A DNA stretch of 12,275 nt from assembly GCA_012799425.1 (NCBI GenBank), contig JAAZLF010000686.1, positions 1-12,275 on the forward strand, given 5' to 3'. A program made the translations under genes and the position numbers. The notes under the pieces were generated by a model. That model worked only from the letters and a program-made list of their open reading frames with translations, was not told the DNA's origin and did not search any database. The stretch is from Actinomycetales bacterium. GTDB taxonomy: Bacteria > Actinomycetota > Actinomycetes > Actinomycetales > Dermabacteraceae. Shown piece by piece: positions 1 through 6,256 of this stretch. How positions within the stretch are numbered: position 1 is the first letter of the stretch; each line of letters starts with the position of its first letter.

Positions 1-329
1 CGGACCCCTCGGCGAACCCGTACCTGGCCTTCGCCGCGCAGCTGATGGCCGGCATCGACGGCATCCGCAACCGCATCGAGCCGCCCGAGCCGATCGACAA
101 GGACCTCTACGAGCTGCCGCCCGAGGAGCACAAGCAGATCAAGCAGCTGCCCGAGTCGCTCGGCGCGGCGCTCGACGCCCTCGAAGCGGATCACGACTAT
201 CTCACCGAGGGTGACGTGTTCCCCGAGGACCTCATCTCCACGTGGATCGAGCTGAAGCGCACCACGGAGATCGATCCGTTCCGCTTCCGCCCGCACCCGC
301 ACGAGTTCGAGCTGTACTACGACATCTGA
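1..329 (+). CDS. glnA: Type I glutamine synthetase GlnA1, C-terminal fragment (5' end outside window)
   Basis: Glutamine synthetase makes glutamine from glutamate, ammonia and ATP in the cytoplasm as a dodecamer. Only the last ~108 codons are present; the reading frame is already open at the left edge (first full codon at base 3) and ends with TGA at 327-329. It opens with the family signature [10 protein letters not shown], followed by [11 protein letters not shown], which matches the adenylylation loop of bacterial GlnA (E. coli Tyr397). The candidate target tyrosine is the TAC codon at 108-110. The C-terminus ends in the typical [11 protein letters not shown]. The enzyme is therefore probably controlled by adenylylation, and the adenylyltransferase gene glnE lies about 7 kb downstream on the other strand. 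A hairpin terminator follows directly. The assignment as GlnA1 (the main biosynthetic enzyme) rests on the tyrosine loop and on the neighbouring glnE/glnA2 pair. Confidence 0.95.
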   Translation, partial: DPSANPYLAFAAQLMAGIDGIRNRIEPPEPIDKDLYELPPEEHKQIKQLPESLGAALDALEADHDYLTEGDVFPEDLISTWIELKRTTEIDPFRFRPHPHEFELYYDI

Positions 330-347
330 GACCCTCGGACCTTGCCG

Positions 348-383
348 AAGGCCCCCGACCTGCACCGCCAGGCCGGGGGCCTT
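348..383 (+). terminator. Hairpin terminator after glnA1
   Basis: A perfect 10-bp inverted repeat (AAGGCCCCCG at 348-357, CGGGGGCCTT at 374-383) encloses a 16-nt loop, 19 bases after the glnA1 stop codon. No T-tract follows, which is common for terminators in GC-rich actinobacteria. It probably ends the glnA1 transcript and separates it from the ferredoxin gene 76 nt further on. Confidence 0.7.
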
Positions 384-459
384 CCCCGTCCGTGGCGCCG
401 CGGACGCCGCACGGCCTGCGGGACTGGCCCCGATCGCTGGAAAGGTATGGAATGGGATC

Positions 460-786
460 ATGAGCAGCATCCAGATCACCGTCATCGACCGCGAAGGCGT
501 CACCACCCCGGGCGTGGAATGGGACGACGACGAATCCCTGATGGAGTGCCTGGTCCGCAACGGGTACCCGATCCTCGCCAGCTGCGGCGGCAACGCCTCG
601 TGCTCCACCTGCCACTCCTACCTCGACGAGGTCTCCTTCGAGACCGCCGGCGACATCGACGAGGACGAGGCAGATGTGCTGGACACGCTCATGGACGACG
701 AGCGTGAGCCGACCTCCCGACTCACCTGCCAGGTCCCCTGGGACATGGATCTCGAGGGCGCAGTGGTCAGGATCGGACCGTTCTGA
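460..786 (+). CDS. [2Fe-2S] ferredoxin, adrenodoxin/putidaredoxin-like
   Basis: A 108-residue, strongly acidic soluble electron carrier. The cluster ligands are visible as C42-x5-C48-x2-C51 (CGGNASCSTC) and C90 in RLTCQVPWDMDL, the vertebrate/bacterial-type [2Fe-2S] pattern. The C-terminal stretch LEGAVVRIGPF matches the closing strand of the family. Proteins of this group usually pass single electrons from an NAD(P)H-dependent reductase to a cytochrome P450 or another oxygenase; neither partner is encoded here, so the acceptor is unknown. The start is the only ATG giving the usual N-terminus (beta strand SIQITVIDREG). The upstream GGAAAGG at 439-445 is somewhat far (14 nt), with a weak GGG nearer. 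It follows the glnA1 terminator and so needs its own promoter, which I could not assign. It ends 30 nt from the convergent serine hydrolase gene. Confidence 0.92.
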   Translation: MSSIQITVIDREGVTTPGVEWDDDESLMECLVRNGYPILASCGGNASCSTCHSYLDEVSFETAGDIDEDEADVLDTLMDDEREPTSRLTCQVPWDMDLEGAVVRIGPF

Positions 787-799
787 GTCCGTTGGCCGC

Positions 800-844
800 G
801 ATCAGCTGCGCGACCATCACAGCGGAGGCAGCGCCCAGCTGATC
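800..844. repeat. 9-bp inverted repeat between convergent genes
   Basis: GATCAGCTG at 800-808 is mirrored exactly by CAGCTGATC at 836-844 with 27 nt between them. It spans the short gap between the ferredoxin and serine hydrolase genes and the last codons of the latter. Its position would suit a shared terminator, but the loop is long, the stem modest and there is no T-tract, so this is a weak candidate. Confidence 0.3.
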
Positions 845-2736
845 AGCACGGCGGTCATCGCTCCGCCGAGCACCAGCGCGAGCGGCACGAGCATCCGCCG
901 CCGGTGCGCCAGTCGCTGCCAGCGGGACGCTGCCTGCAGCACCCATGCCACGCCGACCATCACCTGGGCGAGGGTGAGCAGCCGCAGTCCCCAGATCGCC
1001 GGCCCGTCAGCGCGGATCCATCCCACCGACGGGGCGGTCAGCACCGAGAGCGGGAGCGCCGCGGTCGCTGCCACCAGCGCGAGGCTCATGAGCGTCCACG
1101 CCACGGCGAGAGGCCGAAAGACTGCGGGCGCCGGTTCCGCGCCACGGCGGCGCCGCCACCACGCCTGCAGCGCGTCGCAGAGCACCACGGCGGCGGCGAG
1201 CACCGTCCCGGCGACGGCGGCGAGGACGAACCGCTGATCAGCCCACCACGGGGCGGGGCTCAGGGTCTGCTGGAGCATGGCCCGGTCGCTGCGCAGCACG
1301 GTCACCGCGCCGTTCGGGGCGGCCACGGCGGCCAGGCATCCCTCGTCGTCACACCAGCGCCCGGGGGTGTCCGACGGCGTCAGCCTCCGCTCCCCCATGA
1401 TCATGTCCTCGCCGTCCCGGGCGACCGTGCTCTGCCCTGTGGCGCTGCGCAGCAGCAGCTCGGGGCCCTGTGCGCCGAAGAGGCGCTCCTGGTGCACGCC
1501 GGAGGGGTCGGCCGGATCGAGCGGTACCGCCCAGGGCGGGGTGATCGTGGGCAACCCGCCGACCGGCATGGGGGCGCGCTCTGCGCGGCCCGTCCTCGCG
1601 CTCCAGTCCGCGACCGTCTCGAGCACGGCGGTGGTGAACTCGGCAGCCTCCGGGTCTTCGGTGGTGACGGCCGCGAACACCCCGATCCCGGCCTCCGGCA
1701 CGAGGGCGAGCCAGGCCAGGCCGTTGGCGCCGGCGTGTTCGAGCACCGGCACACCGTGCCGCCAGTTCTCGAAGAGCACCTGTGTGTGCCCTCCGCCTCC
1801 GTGTGCTGGACGCACTGCGACGGTGGTGGCCTCCTCGACCACCGGGGCGGGCAGCGGGCCGTGCTCGGCGACCAGAGCGTTCAGCAGCGCGGAGGCGTCC
1901 TGCAGCGACCAGGTGAGCATCGCCGCCGGCGCCTCGGGCACGGCGGGCCACGGGGTCGCGGACCACTGCTGCCCGTCCCGGGTCATCAGGGCGACGTCCC
2001 CTTCGGCACTCGCACTGTCGAAACCGGCGGTCTCGGCGCCGACGGGCCGCAGCACCCTGTCCGCGGCGGCCTGGTCGAACGGAGTGCCGGTGGCGTCCTC
2101 GATCATCGCGCCGAGCATGGTGTGCGCCTGCAGCGGCGAGTAGTGCAGGCCTGTGTCTGCTGGGTGCGCGAGCACCGGTGGATTCTGCTCCAGCACGCCC
2201 TGCAGGTCGGCGGGCGGCGGGTCCGGCAGGGCCGGGTGGATCAGCAGCGGTTCGCTGAGCCCCGAATGATGGGTCAGCAGATGCCGCCCCGTGACAGGGC
2301 CTGCCGCCGCTGGGCCGCGACGGTCGATGACCGGCACCCGGTCGCGCACGTCGGCGTCGAGGTCCAGCAGGCCCTCGTGGTGCAGGCGCAGCGCGGTCAG
2401 GGACGTGACCACCTTGGAGACGGAGGCGACCGGGGTGCGCGATGTCGGGGTGAGGGGTGTGCGGGAGAGCGGATCCGCCCATCCCCCGGTCTTGGTCAGC
2501 AGCGGCCCCTCGGGGCCGACGACGGCCACCATCGCACCCGGCGTGGTGACCCCGACGTGCTCCTCCAGCAGCGCGTCGATCTGCTGATGCAGGCTCTCGG
2601 CGCCGCCCTCCGTGGCCCCGCCGGTCGGCGGTGCCGCGGTGCCGGGCGGCAGAGCCACGGCGATCAGCACCGCGACGAGCGCGATCACCCGCAGCATCGA
2701 GTGAACCGGAGCGTACAGGGGCACGGAGGAGCTCAT
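817..2736 (-). CDS. Exported serine hydrolase (class C beta-lactamase/PBP fold) with C-terminal membrane domain
   Basis: About 639 residues. A hydrophobic segment at residues ~15-30, ending near GTAAP, looks like a signal peptide or N-terminal anchor with no lipobox cysteine. The catalytic domain (roughly 45-385) shows S105-V-S-K108, the nucleophile/lysine pair of the family, the conserved RHLLTHHSGL near 151-160, and HAG near 334 as the third (KTG/HxG) box. The second box reads Y-S-P (near 199) where YxN is usual, so the asparagine is missing. After a ~100-residue linker with a close cysteine pair (CDDEGC), four hydrophobic segments follow near 502-523, 541-563, 577-601 and 614-636. The enzyme is thus probably tethered with its active site outside; the substrate (peptidoglycan peptide, D-amino-acid peptide, ester or beta-lactam) cannot be read from sequence. 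The frame is open further upstream, to 3123, but that part overlaps the permease gene and lacks a signal peptide; ATG 2736 with GGGAG upstream is preferred. ATG 2697 is possible. Confidence 0.85.
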   Translation of the reverse strand: MSSSVPLYAPVHSMLRVIALVAVLIAVALPPGTAAPPTGGATEGGAESLHQQIDALLEEHVGVTTPGAMVAVVGPEGPLLTKTGGWADPLSRTPLTPTSRTPVASVSKVVTSLTALRLHHEGLLDLDADVRDRVPVIDRRGPAAAGPVTGRHLLTHHSGLSEPLLIHPALPDPPPADLQGVLEQNPPVLAHPADTGLHYSPLQAHTMLGAMIEDATGTPFDQAAADRVLRPVGAETAGFDSASAEGDVALMTRDGQQWSATPWPAVPEAPAAMLTWSLQDASALLNALVAEHGPLPAPVVEEATTVAVRPAHGGGGHTQVLFENWRHGVPVLEHAGANGLAWLALVPEAGIGVFAAVTTEDPEAAEFTTAVLETVADWSARTGRAERAPMPVGGLPTITPPWAVPLDPADPSGVHQERLFGAQGPELLLRSATGQSTVARDGEDMIMGERRLTPSDTPGRWCDDEGCLAAVAAPNGAVTVLRSDRAMLQQTLSPAPWWADQRFVLAAVAGTVLAAAVVLCDALQAWWRRRRGAEPAPAVFRPLAVAWTLMSLALVAATAALPLSVLTAPSVGWIRADGPAIWGLRLLTLAQVMVGVAWVLQAASRWQRLAHRRRMLVPLALVLGGAMTAVLISWALPPL

Positions 2737-2849
2737 GCCAGCAGTGTGCTCCCGGCGCCTCTCTGCCGCCTCCTGCGAAGGTGCAGGGTCGGCGGAGCGC
2801 CGGCGAGCACAGGTCGGCAGCGGCCTCTGCAGTGCGTCGCGCCGTGCAC

Positions 2850-4514
2850 CTACCCGGCGACCAGATCCCGTCGGCGCAGGAGCATCAGGCCGGCCACCAC
2901 GAGGACCACGGCGGCCCCGCCCATCACCGCGAGCGGCGCGAGCTCGAGATCTTCGGAGGGGACCAGCGCGACGTGCTCGAGGGGCGAGAGAGCCCGCGCC
3001 CAGTCCGGCAGGCCGAGCAGGTCGCCGAGGAAGGTCACCAGCGCCGCCCAGACCACCAGCAGCCACGCCAGGCCGGTCGCCCGCAGCTGCAGACCGAACA
3101 GCGCCAGGGCGAGAGCGCCGCACAGGGCGATCGCCGGCAGGTATGCGAGCGAGGCTGCGGTCATCTCACCGATCCAGGCCGGGTCCTCGGTCGCCTGCCA
3201 GACCCCCAGTCCCGCGCCGAGACCGAGCAGCACCTGCATCACCGTCACCTCGATCAGCACCACCAGGAACCAGAGCAGGGCGAGCGCAGGGCGCGAGGTG
3301 CCGGCCAGGAGCATGCCCGCCAGGCGGCCCTCGACCTCCTCGGTGCGCATCCGCAGCACGCCGGAGACGATCAGCGCCACCGGGCCCACGCTGAGCATGG
3401 TCAGCACGAATGCGGCGAAGGAGCCGGTGAGGTCGTCCGCGGTGATCGGTGCCCACTCGCCGATCGCCGGCATCTGCTCGACGAAGTCGGTCAGCGAGGA
3501 GGCCAGCGACCCGAAGGCGACGGCGAACAGGAACAGTCCGATCCCCCAGGCGAGCATGCCGGGGGTGACCAGGCGTCGCGCCACCCCGCCTGGGGCCATC
3601 AGCGCCGCGGATGCCCCCGGCGTTCCGCTGCGTGCCGCGCGCAGACCGGCGCCCACGTCGCGTCGGCGCGCGAGGGCGGCGGCGAGGACCAGCAGCATCG
3701 CGACCGCGGCGAGGGCGACCAGCATCGGCCACCAGCGCAGGTCGACGTAGACGCGGGTCTGCTGCGCCCAGGCCAACGGGGAGAGCCAGGACAGCCAGGA
3801 GCCCTGGCGGTCGATCACGTCGCCGACTCCCCGCACCATAAACGTGAGGGCGAGGGTCCCCAGCGCCATCCCGCTGGCCGTCCCCGCGTTCTCGGTGATC
3901 TGCGCGGCGACCATCGCCAGCGCGGCGAAGACGAGCCCGGTCAGCGCGGTCACGAGTCCGAGCGCGAGGGAGTCCGCCGCCGGTCCGCCGGTCATCAGCG
4001 CACCGGCGGTCACCGCGAGGCCCACGAGGAGGTTCGCGATCGTGACGATCACCAGAGCCGCCAGCGGGGCTGCGAGGCGGCCGGTGGGCAGCGCGCGGAT
4101 CATCTCCAGGCGCCCGGACTGCTCCTCGGCGCGGGTGTGGCGGACCGCCAGCAGCACGCTCATGATCGCCGCCGCGATCAGCACGTACAGCAGCAGCTCG
4201 TTGGCGACCATCGCCCAGAAGGTGTAGTCGTCCTCGGCGAAGTAGGGTCCGGTCATCATCACGGCCGAGGGGTTGTCCAGCAGCATCGCCCGAGCGTCGA
4301 GGGCGTCCTGATCGGGGTAGGCCTCCTCCATCGCGAGGATCGAGGCAGGGACGAGGGCGAGCATCGCGAGCGTCCAGATGACGATCTGTCGTCGCGAGAG
4401 CCGGCCGTAGAGGCGGATCAGGGAGACCAGGCCCGTGAGCGGTGACGAGCGGTGCACATCGCGGCGATGTGACTGCCGGGTGCTCGGGGGAGGTGCGGCG
4501 GCGGTCGCGCTCAT
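2850..4514 (-). CDS. ABC-2 type exporter permease with two homologous halves (Rv1217c/tetronasin-exporter-like)
   Basis: A 554-residue integral membrane protein with about 12 hydrophobic segments in two halves. The halves are visibly related: EEQSGRLEMIRALPTGR (~130-146) mirrors EEVEGRLAGMLLAGTSR (~392-408), LSPL at ~244 mirrors LSPL at ~509, and ARRRD at ~282 mirrors LRRRD at ~546, all offset by 262-265 residues. This layout fits the actinobacterial 'exporter of polyketide antibiotics' permeases such as M. tuberculosis Rv1217c (similar length). It should form the membrane channel for the ATPase encoded just upstream; the start codon overlaps the ATPase stop in an ATGA, pointing to translational coupling, and a strong GGAGGGGGAG ribosome site lies before it. 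The exported compound is unknown; drug or lipophilic antibiotic efflux is inferred from the family. A serine hydrolase gene follows 113 nt downstream on the same strand. Confidence 0.88.
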   Translation of the reverse strand: MSATAAAPPPSTRQSHRRDVHRSSPLTGLVSLIRLYGRLSRRQIVIWTLAMLALVPASILAMEEAYPDQDALDARAMLLDNPSAVMMTGPYFAEDDYTFWAMVANELLLYVLIAAAIMSVLLAVRHTRAEEQSGRLEMIRALPTGRLAAPLAALVIVTIANLLVGLAVTAGALMTGGPAADSLALGLVTALTGLVFAALAMVAAQITENAGTASGMALGTLALTFMVRGVGDVIDRQGSWLSWLSPLAWAQQTRVYVDLRWWPMLVALAAVAMLLVLAAALARRRDVGAGLRAARSGTPGASAALMAPGGVARRLVTPGMLAWGIGLFLFAVAFGSLASSLTDFVEQMPAIGEWAPITADDLTGSFAAFVLTMLSVGPVALIVSGVLRMRTEEVEGRLAGMLLAGTSRPALALLWFLVVLIEVTVMQVLLGLGAGLGVWQATEDPAWIGEMTAASLAYLPAIALCGALALALFGLQLRATGLAWLLVVWAALVTFLGDLLGLPDWARALSPLEHVALVPSEDLELAPLAVMGGAAVVLVVAGLMLLRRRDLVAG

Positions 4515-5470
4515 GAGCTCTCCCCCTCCGGGGAATCCTGCGCGGCGATGTCATCGCCGTAATGGCGCAGGAAGAGATCCTCCAGGGAAGGCGGCGTGAT
4601 GGTCAGAGCCGTGACCTCCATACGGGTCAGCACGGGCAGGACATCATGCATCGCTGCGTCGTCGATGTCGAAGCGCAGGCGGCCGTTCTCGGCCACGAGA
4701 TCGTGCACGCCCTCCCTCTCCACAAGGCCGATCGGGTCCGCTGCGGTGGTCGCCGCGACAGTGGAGCGGGTGAGGTGGCGCAGCTGGTCCAGCGTGCCGG
4801 ACTCGACGTCCTTGCCGGCACGGATGATGGTCACCGTGTCGCAGAGCTTCTCCACCTCGGCGAGGATGTGGCTGGACAGCAGCACGGTGCGGCCCTCGGC
4901 GCGCAGCCGTGCGACCTCCTCGGTGAAGATCGCCTCCATCAGCGGATCCAGGCCGGAGGTCGGCTCGTCCATGATGTACAGGTCCACGTCGCGGGAGAGC
5001 GCGGCGATCAGGGAGACCTTCTGCCGGTTGCCCTTGGAGTAGGTGCGCGAGCGCTTGGTGGGGTCGAGCTCGAAGCGCTCGATGAGCTCGCTGCGCCGGC
5101 GCCGGTGCGCGGCGCCCTTCGCTCCGCGGGTGAGCACGTCGATCGCCTCGCCCCCGGTGAGGTTCGGCCACAGGTTCGTGTCGCCGGGGACGTAGGCGAG
5201 GCGCTGGTGGATCTCGACCGCCTCGCGCCACGGATCCATCCCGAGCACCTCGGCGTGGCCGGAGGTGGGCTTCAGCAGACCCAGCAGGATGCGGATGGTG
5301 GTGGACTTGCCGGCGCCGTTGGGGCCGAGGAAGCCGGTGACCTCGCCGCGGGGCACGGTGAGGGTGAACCCGTCGAGGGCGCGCGCGGAACCGAAGCTCT
5401 TGGTGAGGTCGCGGACGGTGACGGCGGTATCGGTGGTCGGGTCGGGGGCGGACGCATCGGTGCGGGTCAT
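4511..5470 (-). CDS. ABC exporter ATPase (Rv1218c-like drug-export subunit)
   Basis: A 319-residue cytoplasmic ATP-binding subunit. Walker A is G49-PNGAGKS56, Walker B is LYIMDEP (164-170) followed by TSGLD, and the switch histidine is H201 in LSSHILAEVE. The signature loop reads YSKGNRQKV (144-152) rather than LSGGQ, and the Q-loop region reads YVPGDTNLWPNLTGGE with no glutamine at the usual place; both variants are, to my knowledge, typical of this antibiotic-exporter subgroup. The last ~100 residues form the extra C-terminal domain seen in such subunits. It powers the permease encoded directly downstream. The gene overlaps its regulator by ATGA at 5467-5470 and the permease by ATGA at 4511-4514. 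The ribosome site before ATG 5470 is weak (GGGA), consistent with coupling to tetR translation. Confidence 0.93.
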   Translation of the reverse strand: MTRTDASAPDPTTDTAVTVRDLTKSFGSARALDGFTLTVPRGEVTGFLGPNGAGKSTTIRILLGLLKPTSGHAEVLGMDPWREAVEIHQRLAYVPGDTNLWPNLTGGEAIDVLTRGAKGAAHRRRRSELIERFELDPTKRSRTYSKGNRQKVSLIAALSRDVDLYIMDEPTSGLDPLMEAIFTEEVARLRAEGRTVLLSSHILAEVEKLCDTVTIIRAGKDVESGTLDQLRHLTRSTVAATTAADPIGLVEREGVHDLVAENGRLRFDIDDAAMHDVLPVLTRMEVTALTITPPSLEDLFLRHYGDDIAAQDSPEGESS

Positions 5471-6129
5471 GGAGTGGTCCCATCGGTCGTCGGGGCGGTG
5501 CGATCGGCGTCGGGGCGGGCGGCGAGGTAGGCGTCGAGCATGGAGCTGTCGGCCAGCAGCGGCACGGTGTAGAGCTCCAGCAGCGGGAGCACGAGAGCAT
5601 CGGTGTAGCCACGCAGCCAGGCGGTCAGTTCGTCGAGGTCGAGGTGGTCGCTCTGGGCGGGGAGCTGCAGCAGCAGAGCCCCCAGCGCCATCTCGGTCAG
5701 GACGCGTGCCCGGGCGACGGGGTCTCGGCTGGGGTTGATGATCCCGGACTCCTCCCCCTGGGCGAAGTAGTCCACGGCGTGCGCGGCGAAGTCGTCGACC
5801 AGCTGGAGAGCGAGCGGGCCCCCCTCCTGCAGCCGACGCAGCACGTATCCGACCACCGGGGCGTAGCGCTCGGCCTCGGCGAGCTGGGCGAGCATCACGC
5901 CCGCTCCCCCGGAGAAGACCTCGTGCTTGCTGGCGCGCGTGACCTCGAGAGCTCGCTGGTCACACGCTTCCAGCAACCGGGAGCGCGACCCGTAGTGGTG
6001 GATGATCAGCCCCGCGCTGACCCCTGCATCCTGGGCGACCGTCCGCAGCGAGGAGCTGAGGCCGTCCACCGCGAAGCGGCGCAGAGCGGCCTGGAGGATG
6101 CGCTCCTCGGCAGGTGGGGTGATCTCCAT
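5467..6129 (-). CDS. TetR-family transcriptional regulator of the ABC exporter operon
   Basis: A 220-residue regulator. Residues ~8-55 form the TetR DNA-binding domain: ILQAALRRFAVDGLSSSLRTVA, then the recognition region DAGVSAGLIIHHYGSRSRLL. The rest is the helical ligand-binding and dimer domain, poorly conserved as usual. It is the first gene of a three-gene unit with the ATPase and permease, in the same order as M. tuberculosis Rv1219c-Rv1218c-Rv1217c. By analogy it should repress its own operon until a ligand, perhaps the exported compound, is bound. ATG 6129 is preceded by a good GAGGGAG ribosome site at 5-nt spacing. The AT-richer upstream region holds an inverted repeat and a possible -10 box. 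The ligand is unknown. Confidence 0.93.
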   Translation of the reverse strand: MEITPPAEERILQAALRRFAVDGLSSSLRTVAQDAGVSAGLIIHHYGSRSRLLEACDQRALEVTRASKHEVFSGGAGVMLAQLAEAERYAPVVGYVLRRLQEGGPLALQLVDDFAAHAVDYFAQGEESGIINPSRDPVARARVLTEMALGALLLQLPAQSDHLDLDELTAWLRGYTDALVLPLLELYTVPLLADSSMLDAYLAARPDADRTAPTTDGTTP

Positions 6130-6151
6130 CGGGACTCCCTCGCACAGCGGC

Positions 6152-6196
6152 TGAACAAGTGATCAACAGACTATACGCGTGTTCAATCAGGGGCAA
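6152..6196 (-). promoter_or_regulatory. Candidate promoter and TetR operator upstream of tetR-ABC operon
   Basis: This stretch is notably AT-rich for the window. TGAACAAG at 6152-6159 and CGTGTTCA at 6178-6185 are inverted copies (7 of 8 matching) around an 18-nt core. On the minus strand the core holds TATAGT (6175-6170), a good -10 box, with TTGCCC (6196-6191) as a poor -35 box at a short 15-nt spacing. Binding by the regulator would cover the -10 region, which suits autorepression. A TGATCA palindrome lies inside at 6160-6165. The site is predicted only. Confidence 0.45.
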
Positions 6197-6225
6197 GGAG
6201 TCTCCACAGCCGTCCCGCAGGGAAG

Positions 6226-6254
6226 CCGGCGTGCCGCGCCCGACCCGCCGCCGG
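6226..6254 (-). terminator. Weak hairpin after the nuclease-fold gene
   Basis: CCGGCG at 6226-6231 pairs with CGCCGG at 6249-6254 across a 17-nt loop, two bases beyond the stop codon of the nuclease-like gene. With only 6 GC pairs and no T-tract it is a marginal terminator candidate. It lies upstream of the tetR promoter region, so a stop to read-through would make sense there. Confidence 0.25.
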
Positions 6255-6256
6255 AC

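Noticed and set aside
2790..2802. Short hairpin (CGGCG-GAG-CGCCG) as terminator after the permease
   Set aside because: Only 5 bp with a 3-base loop; such repeats are expected by chance at this base composition.
2737..3123. N-terminal extension of the serine hydrolase to base 3123
   Set aside because: It overlaps the permease gene by ~270 nt, is Arg/Ala/Gly-rich, and would bury the signal-peptide-like segment inside the protein.
904..3750. Plus-strand open frame of 948 codons opposite the serine hydrolase and permease
   Set aside because: It crosses the gap between two well-supported genes without regard to their ends and has Arg/Gly/Pro-rich, non-protein-like composition; it is a shadow frame.
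2631..4445. Plus-strand open frame of 604 codons opposite the permease
   Set aside because: Low-complexity Arg/His/Gln/Glu-rich translation, antisense to a clear 12-segment membrane protein.
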